Source: an uncultured Porphyromonadaceae bacterium (GTDB lineage: Bacteria > Bacteroidota > Bacteroidia > Bacteroidales > Muribaculaceae). Taken from it: a DNA stretch of 7,555 nt. Shown here piece after piece: positions 1 to 7,173 of the stretch; position 1 is the first letter of the stretch, and every line of letters begins with the position of its first letter. The stretch spans positions 1 to 7,555 of the forward strand of contig CABRGT010000079.1 in assembly GCA_902470475.1 (NCBI GenBank), written 5' to 3'. The position numbers and the translations under genes were made by a program. The notes under the pieces were generated by a model. That model did no database searches, was not told the origin of the DNA, and saw only the letters and a list, made by a program, of their open reading frames with translations.

Positions 1-312
1 GCCCCGGGCATATTCGTGCGCCTCGAGGCCCTGCAGCACTTCACGCGCGCGCTGCCGCTGGTAGAGACCGACGGCGACTGTCCCCGCTGGGGCTACGACA
101 CCGAAACCGCCCTGCGCGCGGGCGCCATCCGCGGCGTCGTAGGCGAGCTGCAGTACTACCGCCACTGCCTTCCCCAGGCCTCCGATCCCACGGTGATCCT
201 CACCGGCGGCTCGGCCGACCTGATCATCCCGTATATCACCACCCCCATCACCGTGGAGCCCAACCTGGTGCTGATCGGTCTGAACAGCATATTGAACTAC
301 AATGAAAATTAA
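1..312 (+). CDS. coaX: Type III pantothenate kinase, C-terminal part (5'-truncated by window)
   Basis: Type III pantothenate kinase phosphorylates pantothenate with ATP, the first step of coenzyme A synthesis, in the cytoplasm. The reading frame is open from base 1 with no start in the window. It gives 103 residues, so more than half of a protein of usually about 240-260 residues lies upstream. Visible family features are APGIFVRLEALQ near the start (the segment after the central catalytic region), the stretch DTETALRAGAIRG followed by GELQYY, the ILTGGSADLI motif, and the typical ending PNLVLIGLNSIL. The last 11 bases overlap the next gene, which suggests translational coupling. The GTG at position 16 is an internal codon, not the start. 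The identification is by motif recognition and is quite secure; the N-terminal phosphate-binding region cannot be checked here. Confidence 0.9.
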   Translation, partial: APGIFVRLEALQHFTRALPLVETDGDCPRWGYDTETALRAGAIRGVVGELQYYRHCLPQASDPTVILTGGSADLIIPYITTPITVEPNLVLIGLNSILNYNEN

Positions 313-1540
313 ACGACTGCTGACGGCCCTCGCGGCCATTGTAACTGCCGCCGCTGCGGCCTACGCCCAGAACGGCACCCTCTCCCCCTACTCGCGCTAC
401 GGCTACGGCCTGATCAGCGACCACGCCACCTCGGCCCAGACCGCCATGGGCGGCGTAGGCTACGCCATGCACAGCGGCCGACAGATCAATGTGATGAACC
501 CGGCCTCGTACGCGCGCGTCGACTCGCTCACATTCCTGTTCGACATGGGCCTCGACCTGACGGCCGTCTGGAACAACGAGACTTTCGACGGCAACCGGAT
601 TTCCGACAAGGACTTCGGCGGCGGACTGGGATACATCACCATGCAGTTTCCGGTGACAAAATACCTCGGCATGTCGGTAGGCGTGCTGCCTTACTCGTCG
701 GTAGGGTACTCGTTCGGCAACGGCATCGACAACGGCTACGCCTCCCGCTCGGGCGACGGCAGCATCAACGAGCTGTATCTGGGCATCGGCGGCCGCATCG
801 CCGCCCCGATCTCGGTAGGTGTCAACGTATCGTACCTCTTCGGCTCGACCAACAACTATACCTACGCCACCACCGACGGCGGCTCCACCTCGCTGTTCAA
901 ACGCGAGCTCGAAGTGCGCGACTGGCACATCAACGCCGGCCTGCAGTATGTCCAGCCAATCGGCCGCGACGTACTCGCCATAGGCCTGACCTACTCGCCG
1001 GCCAAGAAATTCCTCGGACATTCGCGCACCTACCGCCAGGACCTCACCGCCGACAACACCCCCGAGGAAGTAAGTTCGGGCAAGCTCAAGGACAGCTATT
1101 CGATGGCGGCATCATACGGCGCCGGCATCAGCTACACCTGGCGCTCGCGGCTGACCGTGGAGGCCGACTTCACATACCAGCCCTGGTCGAAGGAGAAGTA
1201 CGACGGCGTCAAAGGCGCCCTGGCCGACCGCTACAAGATAGCCGTCGGCGCACAGTACCAGCCGGCCCTGCGCGGCGGCTACTTCCGCCGGATACAGTAC
1301 CGCGCCGGCGCTTTCTACGACCGCGATTACATCAGGATCGGCGACAACAACGTGCGCGAATACGGCCTGGCCTGCGGCCTGGGACTCCCCGTACCGGGAT
1401 TCAAGACAATGGTCAACCTCGGATTCGAATGGCTCCACCGCCAGGGCACACCCGACGCGCTGGTGAAGGAGAACTACCTCAACATCACCATCGGCGTCAA
1501 CTTCAACGAGACGTGGTTCCGCAAGAACAAGATCTACTAA
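302..1540 (+). CDS. Outer-membrane beta-barrel protein of unknown function
   Basis: The 412-residue product starts with a clear Sec signal peptide: positive MKIKR, an alanine-rich hydrophobic core to about residue 20, and likely cleavage after AYA at residue 22 before QNG. The mature part is rich in Gly, Tyr, Ser and alternating polar/hydrophobic stretches with no hydrophobic helices, as expected of an outer-membrane beta-barrel. It has the stretch NVMNPASYARVD near residues 63-74. NPA-type motifs in this position occur in FadL/OMPP1-like and PorV-like barrels, so membership of that broad group is my inference. The C-terminus ends in an aromatic strand-like segment (FNETWFRKNKIY). The ATG at 302 lies within the end of coaX and gives the full signal peptide, so the start is secure. 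Its place between coaX and lptC suggests an envelope role, but no substrate can be named. Confidence 0.85.
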   Translation: MKIKRLLTALAAIVTAAAAAYAQNGTLSPYSRYGYGLISDHATSAQTAMGGVGYAMHSGRQINVMNPASYARVDSLTFLFDMGLDLTAVWNNETFDGNRISDKDFGGGLGYITMQFPVTKYLGMSVGVLPYSSVGYSFGNGIDNGYASRSGDGSINELYLGIGGRIAAPISVGVNVSYLFGSTNNYTYATTDGGSTSLFKRELEVRDWHINAGLQYVQPIGRDVLAIGLTYSPAKKFLGHSRTYRQDLTADNTPEEVSSGKLKDSYSMAASYGAGISYTWRSRLTVEADFTYQPWSKEKYDGVKGALADRYKIAVGAQYQPALRGGYFRRIQYRAGAFYDRDYIRIGDNNVREYGLACGLGLPVPGFKTMVNLGFEWLHRQGTPDALVKENYLNITIGVNFNETWFRKNKIY

Positions 1541-1586
1541 AACCCGCGCCGGCCTGCCCGACACAGACTCCCATTCACACAAGGCC

Positions 1587-2318
1587 ATGCGCGGACTGAG
1601 GACACTGCCGATGCTGATCGCCGCCGCGGCTGTCGCCGCGACAGCCTGGTCGTGCCGCGAGGAACGGCATTCGTTCGTGCCCGGCATCACCGACCCGCAG
1701 AACTCGCCCACGATGACCACCTTCGACGTGGCGACTCTGATCAGCGACTCCGGCTATACCAAATACAAGATCGTGGCTCCGCTGTGGGAGGTCTACGACG
1801 AGGCCGAAGAACCCTACTGGCGCTTCCCGGAGGGCCTGGACCTGCAGCAGTACGACAGCCGCCTGCGTCCGGCCGCGAGCATGGTGTGCGACTCGGCCGT
1901 CTATTTCAGCCGCCTGCGCCTGTGGCGTCTCGACGGCCATGTGGTGATGGTGAACACCCTGCGCGACAGCTTCATCACCGCGCAGCTCTACTGGGACCAG
2001 TTCCACCAGGAAGTACGCAGTGACTCGTTCATACATATCGTGCGCTCCGACCGCATAATCGAAGGCTACGGCTTCCGCTCGGATCAGAACATGACGTCGT
2101 ACAACGTCAACCGCCCCACCGGCATCATTCCCGTGGAACGTCCCGCCGGACAGCCGGCGGCCCAGCCGGCCGACACGATGCCGGCCGACAGTATCGACAT
2201 GCAGCCCGTGATGCGGCGGCGCCCCGCTCCGGTGCGGGCATCGCAGCGTGCGGTCGACCAGGGCAATGTGACGCCTGCCTATATACCCCAACCCGTAAAA
2301 ACACTGCCAAAAGACTGA
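1587..2318 (+). CDS. lptC: LPS export system periplasmic protein LptC (probable lipoprotein)
   Basis: LptC is the bitopic or lipid-anchored component that receives lipopolysaccharide from the inner-membrane LptBFG transporter and passes it to LptA. The 243-residue product has an N-terminal hydrophobic segment (residues 7-20) ending in a cysteine at 23 (TAWSC), probably a lipoprotein site, although alanine at -3 and tryptophan at -2 make the lipobox atypical. The LptC-like core runs from about residue 44 to 182. It includes ISDSGYTKYKIVAPLWEVYDE, VCDSAVYF, LDGHVVMVN, LYWDQ, RIIEGYGF and SDQNMTSYNV, in the order I expect for Bacteroidota LptC. Residues 184-243 form a proline- and alanine-rich tail that looks disordered. 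The start follows a 46-bp gap after the barrel gene; its stop codon overlaps the next ATG by one base (TGATG), implying translational coupling. Confidence 0.85.
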   Translation: MRGLRTLPMLIAAAAVAATAWSCREERHSFVPGITDPQNSPTMTTFDVATLISDSGYTKYKIVAPLWEVYDEAEEPYWRFPEGLDLQQYDSRLRPAASMVCDSAVYFSRLRLWRLDGHVVMVNTLRDSFITAQLYWDQFHQEVRSDSFIHIVRSDRIIEGYGFRSDQNMTSYNVNRPTGIIPVERPAGQPAAQPADTMPADSIDMQPVMRRRPAPVRASQRAVDQGNVTPAYIPQPVKTLPKD

Positions 2319-3601
2319 TGGATACTTCGTGGATAATCATCACTGTGGTGTCGCTGGCATTCTCGGCGCTCTTCTCCGGCGTGGAGATCGCGTTCGTGAC
2401 CTCCGACCGCGTCCGCGCCGAGCTCGACGTGGCCCGCGGCGGCCTCATCTCCCGCATCATCAACCGCTTCTACAGCAACGGCGAATTCTTCATCTCCTCG
2501 ATTCTGGTGGGCAACAACGTCATGCTCGTCATATACGGCATGGGCGCCGCCAGGCTCATCGAGCCGTGGCTGGGCACATTCACCCAGTCCTCAGCACTGA
2601 TCCTGCTGCTGCAGACACTGATCTCCACACTGGTCATCCTGATCACCGGCGAATTCATCCCCAAGACCATATTCCGGATCAACCCCAACAACTCACTGAA
2701 AATATTCGCCCTGCCTGTCTTCATATTCTATCTCATCCTCTACCCGATCTCGTGGCTGTCGACGGCTCTGTCGCGATGCCTGATGAAACTCGTCGGCATC
2801 AAGACCGCCGATCCCCGCGTACGCGTCATATCCGTAGGCGAGCTCAACGACTTCCTGGAGTCCAACATCGACGACCTGGAGGAGAAGCACCGGGAGGTCG
2901 AGAACGAGGTGAAGATATTCCAGAACGCGCTGGACTTCTCATCGACCCACGTACGCGACTGCATGACTCCGCGCAACGAGGTCGTGGCCGTCAACATCGA
3001 CACGACCGACCGCGAGGAGCTCAGCCGCCTGTTCACGTCGTCGGGCCGCTCGAAAATCATAGTATATAAGGACGACATCGATTCCATCGTAGGCTATATC
3101 CACGTCAGCGAGCTGTTCGACCCGCAGGCCGACTGGAAAGAACATATCAAACCCGTGCTGTATGCGCCGGAGAACCTGCTGGCCAACAAACTGATGCGTC
3201 GCCTTCTGCAGCAGAAACGCTCGCTCGCCGCTGTAGTCGACGAATTCGGCGGCACCGCCGGCCTGGTCTCGCTCGAGGACCTGGTGGAGGAAATTTTCGG
3301 CGACATCCAGGACGAGCACGACAAGAGCCGGCTGGTGGCAGCCCGCATCGACGAAGGCATCTACGAATTCTCGGGCCGCTGCGAAGTGGCGGCCGTCAAC
3401 GAGCAGTTCGGCCTCGACCTGCCCGAGAGCGACGACTACCAGACCGTGGCCGGCTACATCCTCGAATCGACCGGCTCATTCCCGGCCCAGGGCGACAGGA
3501 TAGCGCTGGGCGACTATATGTTCGAAATCATCCGCAAGAGCGCCAACCGGCTCGAGCTGATCCGCCTGACGGTCGTCGAGCACGAACACGGCGACGACTG
3601 A
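2318..3601 (+). CDS. CNNM/CorC-HlyC family membrane protein with two CBS domains
   Basis: The 427-residue product has the family's standard order. A CNNM (DUF21) transmembrane domain covers about residues 1-155, with hydrophobic segments near 4-24, 59-79, 92-113 and 130-150 and the signatures FSGVEIAF (19-26) and GEFIPKT (111-117). A CBS pair follows, starting at MTPRNEVV (216-223) and continuing through VVDEFGGTAGLVSLEDLVEE (306-325). A C-terminal CorC/HlyC domain spans about 340-420. Proteins of this type are linked to Mg2+/Co2+ export or homeostasis; 'hemolysin' is an old label without support. The gliding-motility protein GldE of flavobacteria belongs to the same family, so an annotation as GldE-like is possible, but nothing here shows gliding. 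The start overlaps the lptC stop by one base, and the next gene begins 7 bases after the stop. Confidence 0.9.
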   Translation: MDTSWIIITVVSLAFSALFSGVEIAFVTSDRVRAELDVARGGLISRIINRFYSNGEFFISSILVGNNVMLVIYGMGAARLIEPWLGTFTQSSALILLLQTLISTLVILITGEFIPKTIFRINPNNSLKIFALPVFIFYLILYPISWLSTALSRCLMKLVGIKTADPRVRVISVGELNDFLESNIDDLEEKHREVENEVKIFQNALDFSSTHVRDCMTPRNEVVAVNIDTTDREELSRLFTSSGRSKIIVYKDDIDSIVGYIHVSELFDPQADWKEHIKPVLYAPENLLANKLMRRLLQQKRSLAAVVDEFGGTAGLVSLEDLVEEIFGDIQDEHDKSRLVAARIDEGIYEFSGRCEVAAVNEQFGLDLPESDDYQTVAGYILESTGSFPAQGDRIALGDYMFEIIRKSANRLELIRLTVVEHEHGDD

Positions 3602-3608
3602 TCACGCC

Positions 3609-4820
3609 ATGCCACGCCTATCGACACTCTCGGCCATCGTGCGCTACGGCAAGCCGGCATTTCTGATCACGGCCGCCGCCGTGGTGGCCATGTTCCTGTT
3701 CATATCCACCGGACTGGTGCGCGACCTCTCGCAGCAGGAACGCGAGCGCATGGAAATCTGGGCCGACGCCACCCGCGAGATCATCAGTTCGGTAGCCGAC
3801 GGCGACGGAGCCGTCAACATCGACTTCATGCTGCATATCATCGAAAGCAACACCACCATACCGGTACTGCTCACCGACGACGAAGGCAACATCCTGCAGC
3901 AACGCAACTTCGACCTTCCGCAGCCCGTCGACTCGCTCAATCCGTGGCCCCTGGCGCCTGCCAACGAGGAATTCCTGCAGCGGAAACTCGCCGAGCTGTC
4001 GAGAACCACCAATGTGATTGACATCGACGCCGGCCCCGGCATGAGCCAGCATCTCTACTACGAGGACTCCACTCTGCTCAAGCGCCTGAGCTTCTATCCT
4101 TACATAGTAATAGCCGTGATGCTGGCATTCGTGGCCGTGGTATATTTCGCCATGCTCTCGACCAAGCGCGCCGAGCAGAACCGCGTGTGGGTGGGTCTTT
4201 CGAAAGAGACGGCCCACCAGCTCGGCACTCCGATCTCGTCACTGATGGCATGGATGGAACTCCTGCCCGAAATGGGCGTCGACCGCGACACCGTATCTGA
4301 AATGAACAAGGACGTCAACCGCCTGAGCACCATCGCATCGCGCTTTTCCAAGATTGGTTCCGCGCCGCAGATGACGCCTACCGACATCAACGATACCGTA
4401 GGCTCGGCGGCCGCATACATGTCGACCCGCATTTCGAGCCGGATCCGGCTCACCACACATCTCGACACTGCCGACAGCCTGCAGGTGATGGCCTGCGCGC
4501 CGCTTTTCGAGTGGGTGATGGAAAATCTGATAAAAAATGCCGTCGACGCCATGGACGGCCAGGGATCGATAGATGTCAGCACCGGCCGCGACGGCTCCAT
4601 AGCCTTCATCGAGGTGGCGGATACCGGCAAAGGCATAGCCCGCAAAAATTTCAAGACAGTGTTCCAGCCCGGATTCACGACCAAGAGCCGCGGCTGGGGC
4701 CTGGGCCTGACGCTGGCGCGGCGCATCATCGAGCAATATCACCGCGGGGCCATATTCGTGAAAAACTCCGTGCCGGGACGCGGCACCACCTTCAGAATCG
4801 AGCTTCCACTGATGAAATAA
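3609..4820 (+). CDS. Orphan membrane sensor histidine kinase
   Basis: The 403-residue protein has two predicted membrane helices (about 17-36 and 164-183) around a periplasmic sensor region of some 125 residues. The cytoplasmic part has the transmitter motifs in order: H-box KETAHQLGTPISSL with the phospho-accepting His203, N-box WVMENLIKNAVDAM (302-315, Asn306 and Asn310), G1 box DTGKGI (338-343), FQPGFTTKS (352-360) and the glycine-rich GWGLGL (362-367). It would autophosphorylate on His203 and pass the phosphate to a response regulator, but none is encoded in the window and no receiver domain is fused, so it is an orphan here. There is no obvious HAMP domain between helix 2 and the H-box. 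The residue after His203 is Gln, where classical HisKA kinases carry Glu or Asp; Thr207 at H+4 is present. It is the last gene of the run, 7 bp after the CNNM gene. The signal sensed is unknown. Confidence 0.92.
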   Translation: MPRLSTLSAIVRYGKPAFLITAAAVVAMFLFISTGLVRDLSQQERERMEIWADATREIISSVADGDGAVNIDFMLHIIESNTTIPVLLTDDEGNILQQRNFDLPQPVDSLNPWPLAPANEEFLQRKLAELSRTTNVIDIDAGPGMSQHLYYEDSTLLKRLSFYPYIVIAVMLAFVAVVYFAMLSTKRAEQNRVWVGLSKETAHQLGTPISSLMAWMELLPEMGVDRDTVSEMNKDVNRLSTIASRFSKIGSAPQMTPTDINDTVGSAAAYMSTRISSRIRLTTHLDTADSLQVMACAPLFEWVMENLIKNAVDAMDGQGSIDVSTGRDGSIAFIEVADTGKGIARKNFKTVFQPGFTTKSRGWGLGLTLARRIIEQYHRGAIFVKNSVPGRGTTFRIELPLMK

Positions 4821-4882
4821 GCCCCAATATATTTTCCCGTTTTTCCTATTTTACGGAAAAATCAAAAAAAAGCGGCAAAATA

Positions 4883-4914
4883 TTTGCAGGAATAAAAAAG
4901 TGGTCGTAACTTTG
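4883..4914 (+). promoter_or_regulatory. Bacteroidota-type promoter of the tRNA-Asp gene
   Basis: A -33 element TTTG (4883-4886) is followed after 20 bp by the -7 element TAACTTTG (4907-4914), matching the Bacteroidota housekeeping consensus TTTG / TAnnTTTG at normal spacing. Transcription should start near 4918-4922, giving a precursor with a 5' leader of about 60 nt before the tRNA. The -33 element is the right half of a short perfect palindrome (GCAAA-ATA-TTTGC, 4875-4887). Upstream A-rich runs (4857-4870) may act as an UP-like element; this is inference. Confidence 0.8.
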
Positions 4915-4981
4915 CACTCGCAATCGGGCAACAAACCCATGCAACTCACCTCAAGGCAAGAGAGCCTAGAACTAAAAAAAT

Positions 4982-5058
4982 GGTGCGGTAGTTCAGCTGG
5001 TTAGAATACTAGCCTGTCACGCTAGGGGTCGCGGGTTCGAGTCCCGTCCGCACCGCCA
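4982..5058 (+). tRNA. tRNA-Asp (anticodon GTC)
   Basis: The 77-base gene folds into a complete cloverleaf. The acceptor stem GGTGCGG/CCGCACC (4982-4988 with 5048-5054) has seven perfect pairs. The D stem is GTTC/GAAT, and the anticodon stem CTAGC/GCTAG (5009-5013 with 5021-5025) encloses a loop with anticodon GTC at 5016-5018, reading Asp codons GAC and GAU. The T arm is GCGGG-TTCGAGT-CCCGT. The discriminator base is G (5055), the normal identity base for aspartate, and CCA is encoded (5056-5058). The gene stands alone, with its own promoter and terminator. Confidence 0.97.
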
Positions 5059-5070
5059 GAGGAGAGAGGA

Positions 5071-5118
5071 GAATGAGAAATAGTTAATCTTCGGATTACG
5101 TTTCTCATTCTTTTTTTT
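5071..5118 (+). terminator. Rho-independent terminator of the tRNA-Asp transcript
   Basis: Ten perfect base pairs (GAATGAGAAA at 5071-5080 with TTTCTCATTC at 5101-5110) are followed by a small 4x2 internal loop, five more pairs (TAATC/GATTA) and a stable TTCG tetraloop (5090-5093). The stem is directly followed by eight T residues (5111-5118). It begins 12 bases after the tRNA CCA end and should stop transcription from the tRNA promoter and any read-through from the upstream operon, insulating pckA. Confidence 0.93.
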
Positions 5119-5198
5119 GTATCCGGCCGCCCTGCCGGACATGACAGACAGACGCGCCGCAACAGGGTCGCCGATGCCGTCAAAAAAAAGTTAGCCTC
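5119..5198. other. Non-coding spacer upstream of pckA with a small hairpin
   Basis: No gene is apparent here. The only structure is a short perfect inverted repeat TCCGGC/GCCGGA (5122-5127 and 5134-5139) with a 6-base loop. No T-run follows, so it is not a usual terminator. The base composition shifts from GC-rich (to about 5180) to AT-rich towards the pckA promoter. Confidence 0.4.
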
Positions 5199-5220
5199 AT
5201 TAAGGAATTTTTTCTTTAAT
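5199..5220. promoter_or_regulatory. Imperfect palindrome just upstream of the pckA promoter, candidate regulator site
   Basis: ATTAAGGAA (5199-5207) and TTCTTTAAT (5212-5220) form a 9+9 inverted repeat around TTTT, with a single G/T mismatch between the arms (a wobble pair if transcribed). It ends 3 bases before the probable -33 element, so its centre lies about 50 bp upstream of the expected start of transcription, a usual place for an activator dimer. No known regulator's consensus is recognised, and AT-rich repeats arise easily by chance. Confidence 0.4.
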
Positions 5221-5223
5221 CGC

Positions 5224-5254
5224 TTTCAAAATCACAAAAAACGTTATAACTTTG
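5224..5254 (+). promoter_or_regulatory. Bacteroidota-type promoter of pckA
   Basis: The -7 element TAACTTTG (5247-5254) matches TAnnTTTG and is identical to that of the tRNA promoter upstream, including the following CA. A weaker -33 element TTTC (5224-5227) lies 19 bp upstream. Transcription probably starts near 5258-5262, leaving a leader of about 100 nt before the pckA ATG. The imperfect -33 box fits a promoter that may need an activator. Confidence 0.8.
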
Positions 5255-5287
5255 CATCCGATTAACAAGGTGACGTTTCAGATTGTT

Positions 5288-5318
5288 TATCCTTTGCGGC
5301 GCATCAAGGCGCCGGATA
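5288..5318 (+). promoter_or_regulatory. Bulged hairpin in the pckA 5' leader
   Basis: In the transcribed leader, TATCC (5288-5292) can pair with GGATA (5314-5318) and GGCGC (5298-5302) with GCGCC (5309-5313). The two helices stack across a 5-base bulge TTTGC, with the hexaloop ATCAAG at the tip. About 40 unstructured A-rich bases then lead to the start codon. The fold could stabilise the mRNA or serve as a regulatory element. It matches no riboswitch class that I recognise, and a chance fold cannot be excluded. Confidence 0.45.
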
Positions 5319-5360
5319 CGTAACTGACAAAAAATTAACCAATAATATTCTAAAAGCAAA

Positions 5361-7004
<1,644 letters not shown>

Positions 7005-7038
7005 TCGTCCGACTCAGCTAAATAACACTTGACATAAA

Positions 7039-7094
7039 GCCGCCCGGCCCGGATGCATTCCGGACCGGGCGGCACGCTTATATCTTATAAAGCG
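7039..7094 (+). terminator. Probable pckA terminator: large GC-rich hairpin plus a second hairpin, no U-tract
   Basis: GCCGCCCGG (7039-7047) pairs perfectly with CCGGGCGGC (7065-7073). After a single C/A mismatch, CCGGA/TCCGG adds five pairs around the loop TGCAT. One base later a second hairpin forms from CGCTT (7075-7079) and AAGCG (7090-7094), extended by ATA/TAT with one bulged A. The position, 34 bases after the pckA stop, suits a terminator or 3' stabilising structure. No run of T follows the first stem, so classical intrinsic termination is not assured. Confidence 0.6.
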
Positions 7095-7122
7095 CAATAT
7101 TTGTTAAATATGTGAAAAAGAT

Positions 7123-7153
7123 TTTGCCATACGGAGCGAAGGGCGTAATTTTA
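7123..7153 (+). promoter_or_regulatory. Bacteroidota-type promoter of the lolD-like gene
   Basis: A -33 element TTTG (7123-7126) lies 19 bp before TAATTTTA (7146-7153), which matches TAnnTTTG except for the last base. Transcription would start near 7158-7164, only about 10-16 bases before the GTG start codon, so the mRNA leader would be very short. Confidence 0.6.
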
Positions 7154-7159
7154 CGCTCC
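7133..7159. promoter_or_regulatory. Inverted repeat enclosing the -7 element of the lolD-like promoter
   Basis: GGAGCG (7133-7138) and CGCTCC (7154-7159) are perfect inverted copies separated by 15 bases that contain the -7 element. A competing pairing, GGGCGT (7141-7146) with ACGCTC (7153-7158, one G/T pair), shares the right arm. The placement over the core promoter resembles a repressor operator, but this is inference from geometry alone. Confidence 0.35.
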
Positions 7160-7173
7160 TAAACGGTAAAAAA

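Noticed and set aside
248..1021. Long open frames on the minus strand (also at 1575-2291, 3618-4217, 4100-4729 and 5370-6074)
   Set aside because: They lie opposite well-recognised + strand genes, as is common in GC-rich coding DNA, and their translations show no recognisable domain or plausible composition.
1541..1586. Internal promoter or terminator between the barrel gene and lptC
   Set aside because: The 46-bp gap is GC-rich with no TAnnTTTG element and no convincing hairpin with a T-run.
2329..3069. Open + strand frame inside the CNNM/CBS gene (similarly at 1652-2023, 4511-4909 and 5627-5974)
   Set aside because: The proteins are rich in Arg, His and Pro, typical of an out-of-frame reading of GC-rich genes, and the main frame has clear domains.
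4839..4862. Hairpin TTTTTCC/GGAAAAA after the histidine kinase as an operon terminator
   Set aside because: The stem is mostly A-T, the loop is 8 bases and an A-run, not a T-run, follows on the + strand. On the minus strand there is no gene to terminate.
4982..5118. tRNA gene as an integration (att) site for a mobile element
   Set aside because: No integrase gene, no repeated copy of the tRNA 3' end and no foreign-looking genes are present in the window.
5122..5139. TCCGGC/GCCGGA hairpin as a second terminator
   Set aside because: Only 6 bp and no T-tract follows; the strong terminator a few bases upstream makes it unnecessary.
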